In this document: positions 36,415 through 47,485 of the stretch, in pieces
Numbering within the stretch: position 1 is the stretch's first letter
How the letters are laid out: every line of letters starts with the position of its first letter
Assembly (NCBI GenBank): GCA_024734495.1
Contig: JALMQS010000068.1
Location: 744,001-808,000, forward strand
Direction: 5' to 3'
Length of the DNA: 64,000 bases
Origin: Forficula auricularia
Lineage: Eukaryota; Arthropoda; Insecta; Dermaptera; Forficulidae
Translations under genes and position numbers: made by a program
Notes under the pieces: generated by a model
Database searches by the model: none
The model's input: only the letters and a program-made list of their open reading frames with translations
What the model was told of the DNA's origin: nothing

Positions 36415-36900
36415 GGAAAACTAGCAAATTATAATTCCCTAGAATACACAACATAATGGTATCTCTTCTGATAAACTAGCCGTGCGTTCGAATCTTCGGG
36501 TGGACGTATCCGATGAGAGATAATTATAGAATTTATAATTTCAATTCATTTTGGATTGTTTTCACTCTAAACTTAAAACTATCTTGACTGCATACAATGA
36601 ACATATTTCAAAATACTAACAAGAAACACTAATTACCATCTGATTAGGTTATAATAATGTGCATATTTGTTATGATACTAAAGAAAAAAAATCAGTACAG
36701 TTGACCGGCAATTTAAATGAAATCATTCTAGAATACAAAGTTCGAATATCATACAATACAATTTCAATTCTATTTGTATTATCCTCATTGTAAATTTGAA
36801 GCTAACTTGACTGTTTAATAAGAACATATTTTATTATTTAAAATACTAACAAGAGACGCTAATTAGCATCGGATTAGGTTATAATAATATGTCTATTCGA
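36415..36900. repeat. Imperfect direct duplication, about 230 bp
   Basis: Blocks TTTCAATTC, AAATACTAACAAGA, ACnCTAATTA, CATCnGATTAGGTTATAATA and ATGT occur in the same order at 36535-36665 and 36765-36895. Confidence 0.6.
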
Positions 36901-37260
36901 AATGGCAGCGGAGAGAAGAAGAATCTGTTCAGTTTTCGAGTGTGTGTGGTTTGGACTTTGTGGTTAGAGGGCAGCTGCTCGGAAGCAGCTGACTACACGG
37001 TATTCTTCTTTTCCATGCTTCTCTAGCATTCATTCACCTTTTAATAGCCTGCTAATTATTTACCACTGGTTACATAACCACTTTGGCGTTGCAATGTATT
37101 TGTCACTTTGTATTTAAATCATCATCATCCTAGGCGAGACAACAGGATATTCTTAGCGTTGGACATAAAAGAAGAAACCCAAGAGATAACAAAAGCGACG
37201 CATCTGTTGTCGGGGAGGTTTATTTGTCGTTAAGAGAAGAAAACCTTATCCTTCTGCCTT
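36900..37260. promoter_or_regulatory. Candidate enhancer island 11 with paired E-boxes (intron 2)
   Basis: Complex block with two CAGCTG E-boxes (36972-36977 and 36986-36991) set as an inverted repeat (GCAGCTGCTC/GGAAGCAGCTG). It also has GCTAATTATTTACC and AACAGGATATTC. bHLH binding is inferred. Confidence 0.38.
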
Positions 37261-37590
37261 TTTGAAGGTAATTAGGAAGAATTAACTTTTTGAACTTGGA
37301 CTTTTCTTTGATATAAATAATATTATTTAAGTGAGGATCATTATATACCTATCATAGGAAGAATGGATATATTTTTTCATTGTATTAATAGATTATATAA
37401 ATTGGACAGCTTCTGTTTTTACAGGGAATGCCATAAGCATAATTTCTTAAGAAGTTGCGTTTCTTATGAAGAGAGATTGTAGCAGCTTCCACTATCTCCA
37501 TTTAGGTCTTGCCAATTCCAATTTCAATTTAAACTAGCTAAAAAAGGCGTTGCATCATTTTGTAGACAGCTGCGCACGCATGGCCTAGTA

Positions 37591-37824
37591 CAGCGATTTT
37601 TATACTGTGATCCGAGTATCCATAACTACGGGTCCCCGAAATTATCAAAAATGGTTGGAAACAGTTCAAGAAGACGATAAAAAGGCAAGAATCGCGGAAC
37701 TTATGAGATTATTGAGCCAGAAATTAAGTCTCAAGAACGACTTGATCCCTACGGTTGGGATTGGGTGCACAAAAAAATGTTGTTCAAGAGAGGTCCTCGG
37801 GCTACATAAGTTTAAGAACCCCTG
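37591..37824. mobile_element. hAT-superfamily non-autonomous element
   Basis: Ends CAGCGATTTTTATACT and (reverse-complemented) CAGGGGTTCTTAAACT. It is flanked by an exact 8-bp target duplication GCCTAGTA (37583-37590 and 37825-37832). CAG ends with 8-bp duplication are diagnostic of hAT. The interior is coding-like in two frames; see the next entry. Confidence 0.88.
37650..37808 (+). pseudogene. Coding-like fragment inside the hAT element
   Basis: One frame gives KWLETVQEDDKKARIAELMR, the next gives YEIIEPEIKSQERLDPYGWD and WVHKKMLFKRGPRAT ending at TAA. The two join naturally by a single frameshift near 37704. The composition looks like real protein, not translated AT-rich noise. It could be a captured host gene fragment or a transposase remnant. 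I do not recognise the family. Confidence 0.35.
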
Positions 37825-38199
37825 GCCTAGTATTAAGGCTTGGTCAAGAGCTAAGGCTAGGGTAATATCCAAAAATGTTAAATTAGGCAGTTTCCAAAAC
37901 AATAAACCTATTATAAGCACGACGTTTGAATAAAAACTCTTTTTTCATTTTTATTTTAAAATCTGAAATAATATTAAAAGGGAAAAATTAAAAAAAATTC
38001 TTACTATTTTTCTCCTAAAGAGAAAGCTAATTTTGAAAAAAATTAATGTTTCGAAAATTATAAATAAAAAAATAAAAATAAATAAATAATCTTATATACC
38101 TACCTACCTATGTTTATGTGTGTGTGTCTGTGTTGTCTTAATGCATAAAAAAACATAATAAAACGAATCAAGGATATACACCATCATCTTGGTAATAAT

Positions 38200-38590
38200 T
38201 TCGTAGGTGTGTCGGGCCTAATGTCTAGCGGGTGACTGATTGCCGTGACGTCTGTCCGTCTGTTTGTCTGTCCCCCCACAGGTTCGGGGTCGACAGGGAG
38301 TTGCTAACCCCCTCGCTATCAAGATGACACGACTTAAAAGACATTGCTCGACTCCCTTTCTCTGTTTTTCCTCTTGATGATCACATTGCGTGCTCCCCGT
38401 GATCTGTCCGAGCCTTGTTAGCCGGCCCAACCCACGGCTATGCTAAATTAAACGGGGCACAACTGACTCCCTGAAACTGGCATATTCTCTAAACGTAGCC
38501 AGAACACACGGATACTTTTCAATGGGCTAATTATCCGCTATACAATAACGCCATTCAATTAATTAATTCTTAATGATAGGCGGAGGGAAT
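38200..38590. promoter_or_regulatory. Candidate enhancer island 12 (intron 2)
   Basis: Complex block with a T-box-like AGGTGTG (38205-38211), GGGCTAATTATCCGC and ATTCAATTAATTAATTC homeodomain cores, and CGGGGCACAACTGAC. The shape is that of a conserved enhancer in a developmental intron. Confidence 0.38.
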
Positions 38591-38809
38591 TCAATTTACC
38601 AGTCACGATATCCTAAATATATAAATAATATAGATTCACATCATTATACCATTCATACAATTTTAATTCTTATTATTATTGTCAAGTTTAAGTAAATATT
38701 AAATTTTACCTCAGGCTTATAAGCACGTGGTAAGCGACAGAACATATATAAAAGATAGGAAAAACGTTTGTTCCAACTGCTTATCTAATGACATTTCGAC
38801 ATTATACAG

Positions 38810-38905
38810 TGCACTCTGGTAAATTGATCATGCGCACTTTGAAATTTTTATGAAGCGCGCACTCTCAGACCGCCAGAGTGTATCGCGAATTTTTTAAGTC
38901 AAATA
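38810..38905. repeat. Small GCATGCGC-containing inverted repeat
   Basis: GTGCACTCTGG and CCAGAGTGTATCGCG flank ATCATGCGCACTTTGAAATTT. Resembles the element at 14152-14270. Confidence 0.35.
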
Positions 38906-38994
38906 CGCTATAATTAAGCAATAATTGCAGCGTGCAAGCTTGGTCTCCTATTTAGGTCTAGGCGCTATTTTACTTCCAGTCAACTTTATACACT

Positions 38995-39570
38995 GTATAA
39001 GGTTCAAATTCGTCACTGTCTCGAATATGGCTCTCATCTGGGGAGAGGGCCTCCAAGTATTCTCTTGCCACACTGGATGCAATTCAGAAGCGAGCAATTA
39101 AACTAATAGGAGACCCGGCCCTGAATAACTCACTCGACTCCGTGGCTCACCGAAGAAACATTTCTGCCCTTTCCATGTACTAAAGATACTATCATGGTGT
39201 CTGTTCAGTCGAACTGAAATCAATTATCCCCCCTAAAGCCCTCTTTACGAGAAACACACGGTTTTCGAACACTCAGCACCCCTTCGCTGTTAAATTGGAT
39301 AAAAATCGAACAAGCGCTTTCGCCAACTCATTTATTCCTATGACCCCCAGAGACTAGAACTCGATTCCAGCTACCGTCTTCTCCGCGGCTTATAACCTTC
39401 AGCTATTTAAGACCCGCACACACAGATACCTTCGACTCCCATCCAGCCCATAAAATCCCCTCTTCGTCTTCTTCTTTTCACGATGGAGGGGTCAATCCAG
39501 GCCTTTAGGGGATATACCTCTTTGGTGTAACTCCTTCTCACATCAATTTCATTAAAAAAAAGGATGATTC
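38995..39570 (+). pseudogene. LINE reverse-transcriptase C-terminal end with 3'UTR, copy 1
   Basis: Frames encode EYGSHLWG near 39025, ATLDAIQKRAIKLIGDP near 39075, LKSIIPPKALFTRNTRFSNT near 39215, FANSFIPMTPRD near 39325 and LFKTRTHRYLRLPSSP near 39410. A short 3'UTR (CACGATGGAGGGG, TTTGGTGTAACTC) and A-rich end follow. Several frameshifts and stops are present. Confidence 0.78.
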
Positions 39571-39599
39571 GACAACTAGTTTTATTTACCATATAGAGT

Positions 39600-39836
39600 C
39601 GTTTCGCCAATTCATTTATTCCTATGACCTCCAGAGACTAGAACTCGCTCCAAGCCACCCCGCGACTTATAACCTTCAGCTGTTTAAGACCCGTATCCAC
39701 AGATACCTTCGACCCCTACCCAGCTCATAAAATCCCCTCTTCTTCTTCTTTTCACGATGGAGGGGCCAACTCAGGCCTTTAGGGGATGCACCATTTTGGT
39801 GTAACTCTTTCTCTCATCATTTTCATTTAAAAAAAA
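39600..39836 (+). pseudogene. LINE 3' end, copy 2, head-to-tail with copy 1
   Basis: Repeats the last part of copy 1 (FANSFIPMTSRD-like, LFKTRIHRYLRPLPS) and the same 3'UTR, ending TTTCATTTAAAAAAAAA. A second 5'-truncated insertion or a tandem duplication of the tail explains it. Confidence 0.72.
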
Positions 39837-39839
39837 ATT

Positions 39840-40195
39840 GAATAAAATACGGGTTACCCTCTAGATTCACCTTCTGTATTTCTTCACAATTTTTTGTCCT
39901 GATTATCCTCTTGAGATTTCTCAAATAAAAATCAAATAAACCAAAACGATTCTAATAAAACGTTACTTAGATTTATTTACTTATATAAATATATATATAT
40001 ACACATTTACATTGCATCATTTTTTAATATTTACAATTATGGAATTATTTTCATAATTTTCAGATGTTATGTAAATAAAAATTTAGTCGGTTTTTCACAT
40101 AACTGAAACTTTGAATTTGTTGTGAGCGTTCGTTTTTGAAATTAAAATCCGAAATGTCTCATAATGAAAAGATAATTGTTGAATTGGATGGTGTA

Positions 40196-40237
<42 letters not shown>

Positions 40238-42130
40238 ATTTTAATTTAAATGTGTTACTGATGTAAAATTGGGGGAAAATTACTTTGAATACTGTACTAC
40301 TTACGTGTGAAAGTAAGATTCAGAGCATTTCATATAAATAAATTAAATAATAAATATTCTCATAAGAAAAAAATTCTTATTTTAACATAATAAACGTAAA
40401 TGGTTTTGAATAAATATTTATAGGCACCATATATTTGATAAAAGTTTTTAATACGTTTCAAGAGAAAATATAGGTATTATTGTGAAATTGTCAATTTCTA
40501 CGGAGATTTATTGCTAATTTTATAGAAGCGTTACGTGAATAATACATTCATAAAATCAGTCCCATTAATTTTTTTTTCGAATGAGAATAGGTTTTTAAAT
40601 TTAAATTGAATTAAATAAAAGTGTATTACCCTTGATAATTTTTTTTTATTCATAATTAATACCTCCAGTTTCAGTTTTTTCTGATTAATTTTTATATACC
40701 TCAGGTTTTTGTTTCACTGTTTTTCTGATGGCAACAAAGTTTGTGTGATAAAATGAAAAATTTATTAAATGCGTAATTGCTCCGTATTTGGCGAAGGCCT
40801 GGTATTTTATAAAATCTTTTCCATTTGCCTAACGTTTCGTAATTGCTAATATTACTGCACTGACAAATATAAAAATAAAAATTATAATAATTTTTTATAT
40901 TTATTGTTAATTATTTGAATAGAGACGGAGTTTGTAACATGTTTTTTATGACGTTTCACTTTTACGACTTGACACACTTGATTCTACAGTTATCTATAGT
41001 TTGTTATTTCTTAACTTATTCTCGAACAAATGAATATTTTTTGTCTCAATTACGTTTTTAGATTCATTGTTTTGTGAATAAATAATCAGCTGCTGTCTAT
41101 AATTCCAAAATATTTATTCTCTTGTTAATTTATCAATATAAAATACTATTATTTAACGACGGTTAACAATATTCTTTTCTATACTTCATTAATTCTTTCT
41201 GATGATCATGAACATTTTTATATTTTTTAAGATTTATAGTTTCTTATTCACTCTTCTTCCCTTTTTTCCATATTTCAATTTTTCTCCTCCAGGAACTCTA
41301 CAATCATATAAATAAATTTATTATCAAATAAACATTATCTTATTCCAGCATAGATATATATATTTTTATAAAGAGATCTCGTTTTAAAATGAAATTTATG
41401 TTGTTGGAAAAAAAGTATGGGAATAAAAACGGGCATATCAAATCAACCCTTTTTTTATTATTTTTATAAAATATCTATTAAATAGTTTAGAAAAAATTTT
41501 ATGACTTTATATAAATATAGGTAGGTATATATAGTTGTAAACTAAAACCACTTCACATATAAAATAGAAAAGAAATGGGAAAAATATGATGACAATTTTT
41601 TTATTCTTACATAAATATGTATCTATATTTATGCTTCCTAAATATTATCTTCTATAATATTTTATTAAAAACATACTATGAGAAAGAATTGTGATTAAAA
41701 TATCTGTTCTGCAGTTAAGTAAATTCTTTCTTTGAATTCACTTCATATTTCCCTCCTTGTACAGTCATCTGAAAAAGTTTTTTCGATCCCTCTCTTTTAC
41801 TGAAACATAGGCAACCAAAATTCCACCTCAGATGTTGCTAAGCAGTTCTTTGGGGGAAATTACTCCTGTTGAGTGTATCTCTGTCTCTCATGGATAATTA
41901 AAATTTGTTTTCTTTTGTAATTAAAATAAAAATAAAAAAACAATTAAACGAATATAAATACTACTACTACTAAAATCTGAGAATTTGTCCTAAAAATTAA
42001 ATTCTTTCTATCTCGAATATAAATAAATTTTATTTTCATATTAAATAAAATGTATTAGGAGTATTAGATTCGAATTGTATGCTCTACTAATTCACTAAAA
42101 TATTTTAATATTATTAGTATAGTATTATAA
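39840..42130. other. AT-rich intronic DNA
   Basis: Apart from the GT microsatellite I see no supported feature. Confidence 0.45.
40199..40234. repeat. (GT)n microsatellite
   Basis: About 18 uninterrupted GT units. Confidence 0.95.
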
Positions 42131-42133
42131 CTT

Positions 42134-42552
42134 CATCTTTTCCAACTTTATTTCAGAAAATCTCAATTGTATTTCAGAATTCTCACTTGAATATTAGAAA
42201 ATCTATTCTCTATTTCAGAAAATGTCAATTGTATTTCAGAAAATAAACATATATAGACAACAAACCGAGGGGTGAACCGCGACCTATAATCGTGTACACC
42301 TACTTCCACTTCCACTTTCATTTTCAAGTAGAAGACAATAGATAACAATAGATTATTTAATGAATTCCAAAGTAATTCGAAAGACGGTGTACACCTAATT
42401 ACAATCGCGTTCACCCCTCGCAACAAACTAAACAATTGGGGTTTTCTGAAATCGAATTGAGATTTCTGAAATACAATTGTGATTTTACAATATTCAATTC
42501 CCAAATTCTAAAATACTCAATTAGGGTGTTTTGAAATTCTTATGGAAAAGTT
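42134..42552. repeat. Foldback built of TTTCAGAAAAT-type units, copy 2, with nested insertion
   Basis: The left arm has CTTTTCC, TTTCAGAAAATCTCAATTG and related units. The right arm has GTTTTCTGAAAT, CAATTGTGATTTT and ends GGAAAAG. The loop is occupied by the CGAGGGG element at 42266-42420. Confidence 0.6.
42266..42420. mobile_element. CGAGGGG-TIR element, copy 1
   Basis: Terminal inverted repeats CGAGGGGTGAACCGCGA and (reverse-complemented right) CGAGGGGTGAACGCGAT; a GTGTACACC word lies inside each end. Flanked by an exact 8-bp duplication CAACAAAC. 155 bp, non-coding. Two more copies at 57477 and 59386. Confidence 0.88.
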
Positions 42553-42554
42553 AT

Positions 42555-44880
42555 AGTGTATTTATTAAAACTAAAATTTATTCAATTTCCACTATTAATT
42601 CATTTGTTTTATTGATTGTTTCTCGTTGATAAAATGTATTAATATCATTTGGGCGATGTAATCTCAATCAGTGATTATATATTGGAAATTCGAAATTAAA
42701 TCCCAACCCCAGTCCTCTACAATTTCAGTTTGTATTTGATAATTTTTGGATCTCAATTAAGTAGTCTACTCCGGGCTTAATTTTCCCTCTGGGTCAGGCA
42801 AATAGGCAAGCAAGCAATCTCACCTCAACCATCCGACCATTTTTCATTCTTATTTTTTTTATCTTTCTGTTTGATAATACTCATTTGATAACAGTGTAAA
42901 ATTGTATTTAATGAATAACCATTAGCGGCTTCCCTCGAGGCACTCAATAAAAAAGTATATGTATATATATATATATATATAGTTCAGTCATAATGACCAA
43001 CACCTTTACAAAAGTAGTCATAAACACGAATATCGACTTTTTCTTTAGAAGAAGTGAGGGTATGAGGGTGAGAGCGGTCTTTAAAAAAATGTATTATTAC
43101 AGCATACTATAAGTGAATATTACCGTGGAAAAAAATCATATAAATTTGGTGAAATATATAACTCTTTGATCACTAAATTACAAAACAATATTTCTTCATT
43201 CGAATTCTCCCAGATCCCTTCAATTTAATATTCGGCCAAATCAATCAGTGAAGTTGTTTTCTCGCAACCTATTTGCTATACTAAATTTTTAAAATAGTGA
43301 AAAAATTGCGAATAAGGAGAGTTTTGAAATTTTAATCTTTTTGACACGAATTTCAAGCATGTATAAATTCACTATACACACTTCATGAGAAGCTTAGAAT
43401 TTATAAAAGATTTATGTATAAATATTGACTAGGATTTGCCTGTGTACCAATGTATTTGTTTTAGTTAATATATCTCATCTATATAACATCATAACAATTG
43501 GGATTGGAAAGATTGGGTTAATATAACCTAGAAATATATAGAAAAAAAAATTATAGATTAAAAAAAAAAAAAAAAAATACTAACCATTATTATAATATTA
43601 TTATTAATACTTGTCATCTTTTTTACTCAATTTAATTTAAACTGCATGTATTTATTAAATTAATGCTCTCCTTTTATTTTGCCCTTCTTTAGGTATTGCT
43701 TTCATTGTGATTTCGAACACAAAAGAAATGAATCTTCATTTATGATTCAATTAGAGTATGATTAATAGAGAATATTTTCTCGTACAAATGTAAGTTTTTC
43801 CTTTATCTATTTGATTTGACCTTAATTTCCAAGGAGAAAGAAGTTCATCCCTACCATTCCCAATATGACATGATTTCATAGAAGAATGAAAAAATAATTA
43901 TTTAAAAAATGCAAAAAATTATTTAAGTTAATGATACGAACTCATTTGAAAAGGCTTAAGTTCTTAATAATAAACAGATTTTAAACAAAGGAGGTAAATT
44001 AGTTTTTTTTTGTTTTAAATCCATTGCAACTCTTAACTCCATCTATGAGCAGATTTTGAAATTAATGTACAATTTTTAACTGTATGTACTTATAATTATT
44101 GAAATTCAGAATTTTATTAAAAACAAATATAATATAACATTTACTAAAACTAATGATCTCTATTTGAATAAAATATTTTTTATATTTTTTATTTCAAATT
44201 TGCCATCTAGTTTAAGAAAATTAAAATAAAGCTTTATATTTGAGCAGGAAAAAATTTTAAATTTTCAATCTATGAAATAAACTTTTTATCAAAAATAGTA
44301 ATGTTATAATTCAAGAGGACTAGGTAGCTAAATTTTATTTAATTATAAAAAGATTTAAAGATATACCTAGCTATGAATATTTATATAGAATGAAAAAAAA
44401 ATGAAAAATGAATTTTATTTCTTCCATTCTTTATTTATTAATTCAATTTGATTTTTTTTCATAATAAAAAAATAAATAAATGTTCTCCCTCATTTGCTTT
44501 TCAATCCATTCATGGCATAAATTGAAATCCATAAAGAACTCTTTCACAGCATATAAATATTATATTATAAATATATATTCACCAAACTGGATATACCTTC
44601 TTCTCTATTCCTACTATTTTAATAAAATTAAAAAAATACTATTCAAATATGTCTATACAATATATTATCCAGCAGCTATCGAAATTGTCAACATCAATTT
44701 ATATATATGTATATTGTATTAAAGAAATTAATTTCAAAAACAAATATCAAGGCCAGATAATTTATTCGTTCGAAATATAATTGGCATCCGATTGAATGAA
44801 AAATTCATAAATATTCAAAAATAAAATAAAAAATTATCTGCCCAATAAATTCGAGAGAAAAAAAGGTTTATTTAAATAAT
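42555..44880. other. AT-rich intronic DNA with simple repeats
   Basis: Contains (AT)n at 42961-42980 and a poly-A run at 43560-43576; otherwise no supported feature. Confidence 0.5.
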
Positions 44881-44882
44881 CA

Positions 44883-44978
44883 AAATATTAAATTTTGTAA
44901 TTTGAATGAGTCAAAAAATCATTTGATTGAAAATATTAAATTTTGTAATTTGAATGAGTCAAAAAATCATTTGATTGA
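44883..44978. repeat. Perfect 48-bp tandem duplication
   Basis: 44883-44930 and 44931-44978 are identical (starting AAATATTAAATTTTGTAATT). Perfect identity in AT-rich DNA suggests a recent event. Confidence 0.95.
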
Positions 44979-45515
44979 TATTGCACTCACTGTCAATAAA
45001 ATTAATTTTTCTAAGATTAGTTGAGTTTAATTTCTAATTATTAAATAAAATTGTTTTGCTTGATGAAAATTAGTATTTCGTGAAAATTACGTGACATCTT
45101 TTCAAGTTATTTATAATTAATAATTACATTTAATATAATACCCCTTGTGACATATAGGAGCAGCAAGTTATCAGGAAAACAAACTCTATTCTCCCAAAAG
45201 AATAATACATTTTCTTCCCCGTAAAGAAGCGCCTTTTGCCAATACACATAAATAACAAATATAAATATCTAAATATTTTATTAATTTGACCAGGATCTAA
45301 TAAAAATTATAGCATTTACGAATCATTGAATATAGTAGTTATTCAAAACTCCGATAAGCCCCTAAATTTTATATAAAAAAATCTGAGTTATCCTTAATCA
45401 TATAGTCTGATCTTACGGGTAAATAACTATAGTATTTTGAAGCCTAGATAAAATACAATACATCTCAAAAAAATAAATACAAAAACATACCGTTTTCTTT
45501 TAAATCACATACTAC

Positions 45516-45766
45516 TAAAGGGCATTTGTGCCCGTCTCTGTAACTATCTACCTATGTCCGTCCCTCCAGGGGTTGGAGGTGGGGTCCAGGGGCTAGTAAA
45601 GGGCATTTGTCCCTGTCTCTGTATGTACATATGTTTCTATGTAGAGTGGGGAGTCAGGGGTCCAGGGGGAATACTAAAGGGGATTTGTGCCTATGTCTGT
45701 ACCTATATATACGTATATACCTATGTGGGGTTGGGAGGTGGGGTCCAGGGCCTTACAGCTAGAATA
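45516..45766. repeat. Three-unit tandem repeat, about 78 bp, GGTCCAGGGG-rich
   Basis: Units start at about 45517, 45595 and 45671 with TAAAGGGCATTTGTGCC-like sequence. Each continues with CTATGT, then GGGGTCCAGGG. The long frame through it is a consequence of the repeat. Confidence 0.75.
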
Positions 45767-46239
45767 TATATAAAAGCTTACACGTGTCCTACTATACTTA
45801 CAACACTTTGATTTATTTCTTATAATATTTCTTTTTCTTTTATATTTATTTTATTTCGGACGATATTCTGTTTTTTCTTTGGTCAAGTTATTTAACCGGT
45901 TGTTATCCTAACCCTTTATTGTTTGAGAATCATTTGGTTAGGTGTTGCATTAGTAACATTTGAGAAATACAAATTCCAGTATACGATTATAAAACCGAAA
46001 ACAACTCCGAACAGTATTTTAATTACTATGATTATGAATTTAGTGACCTGAGGTGGAAATGAGTGAATGCCCAGTGCGTGTTCTCAATTTCCATTTTTAC
46101 CTAATAATTTACTTCTTTTTTTTATTATGTTTCACAAAACGAGCCATAAACATATTTAGTGGCCCTTATAGATTCCATCAGGGAGACTAGAAATAAAACG
46201 ACCCCGAAGAAAAAAATAATAATAAAACGGACAGAAAGG

Positions 46240-46400
46240 AATTAAATTAAATCACTCGGGTTGTGTGTCTGTAGGGCGATAGTGAATTCAGGGTAAGGAA
46301 AAGGAAGAACACGGAATTTTTTAGTTAACATGATTCCAATCGGTTGACCTGCCCATCAGGGTTAGTTAGCTGACTACAAGAAGTCGCTTGTCAGTTTAAT
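46240..46400. promoter_or_regulatory. Candidate enhancer island 13 (intron 2)
   Basis: Complex block with CCAATCGGTTGACCTGCCC and GGGCGATAG. Weak inference from composition. Confidence 0.25.
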
Positions 46401-46989
46401 AATGTCACCCTTTTTACTTTATACCGAAGAAATATATAATTTTTTTAATTTAAACAGTTTAGTCTTTACTTTACTTAAGGTGTTTAAATAACGGTTATTA
46501 TTTAATACATTTTTATAAATTTATTTCTCCAAGCCGATAATGTTTCCTCCTAGCATCCTCGGGGCATATGGGTCAAAATATTATGAATATAAATTGTTTT
46601 TATGTATATTTCGTCTCTCTTTCCATAACTAAGTATAGGTATCAGTCTAGTAATGTTTTAAGAAGGTAAATAAGGTTCACAAATGTAAAGAGAAAAACAG
46701 AAAAATCATTTTACAACCAAGTATTCTTCCCTTATTTAAACATTAGTGAATTAATATACTTAGTTCTGTAATGAGAGAGAATAAATTTAATAAAAATATA
46801 TAGAAAAGAAAAAAAATTATTGATTGTTTATATAAATTAAAAAAATACAATTGTTTTATAAAAACAACCCAGAACACGTTTATTTTAAAAACCAAACGTT
46901 TGTGAAGAATTTCTCCCTTTTTAATTAATAAAGTAAAGGGAGTGTAGTTTCAGAGTAAATGAAATAAAACTCAAAGAGGTTTATACAAA

Positions 46990-47026
46990 CTCAATATATT
47001 TCGGATTATTAGTCCATGGAGCTTAC
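46990..47026 (-). ncRNA. Fossil hammerhead-like arm, 22-kb type
   Basis: The - strand reads AGCTCCATGGACTAATAATC, then CGAAATATATTGAG. It aligns to the 22.05-kb motif (CTC, CTGATGA, CCGAAATATATCGAG) but has lost CTGATGA. Confidence 0.25.
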
Positions 47027-47107
47027 AGATTACAAATTAAAACTGTTCTCCCTTTTTCAATGGTGAAAATTTTGCAAAAAAATAAATAAATAACCATGTT
47101 CTGGATT

Positions 47108-47357
47108 TGAAGGAGACAATAAAAGAGTGTGTCTTCTGCTGGAATTATAAATTTTATTTATTTATAACGAGACTATAGTTTCATAAATTAATTCCTGTGA
47201 ATCAATTGTAATAAACTGATGAAGAGGGCAAAGCCCTCAAAACTATAGTCTCGTTATAAATAAATAAAATTTATAATTCCAGCAGAAGACACACTCTTTT
47301 ATTGTCTCCTTCAATATATAAAATTCTGCTACTCTCGGCACAAAAACTTTCAATTTA
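47108..47357. mobile_element. GGAGACAATAAAAG foldback-plus-tail family, copy 1
   Basis: Arms of about 75 bp (GGAGACAATAAAAGAGTGTG and complement) are followed by a single-sided tail containing ATTCTGCTACTCTCGGCAC and ACTTTCAATTTA. Flanked by a 12-bp exact duplication ATGTTCTGGATT. The loop carries a hammerhead-like segment. Confidence 0.85.
47205..47262 (+). ncRNA. Hammerhead-like segment with a strong helix II but altered GAAA
   Basis: CTGATGA (47216-47222), A, helix II GAGGGC/GCCCTC with AAA loop (47224-47238), then AAAAC where GAAAC is expected; TAGTC follows. The G-to-A change at the position of catalytic G12 predicts an inactive ribozyme. Confidence 0.4.
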
Positions 47358-47429
47358 ATGTTCTGGATTGTTTTTATAAAAGATTTGTATTTTTTTTAAT
47401 ATATATATATATCATATTTTTTAACCCAC

Positions 47430-47485
47430 CCATCCTGAACTGAAGATGGGAACGGATATTCCCCGAAACATTATCGGCATGGAGG
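47430..47485 (+). ncRNA. Hammerhead-like motif in the right arm of the large foldback
   Basis: CTGAAGA (47440-47446), T, helix II GGGAA/TTCCC with loop CGGATA, C, GAAACATTATC (47465-47475), then GGC. Helix I is poor. The left arm keeps only GAAACATTATCGG. Confidence 0.4.
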
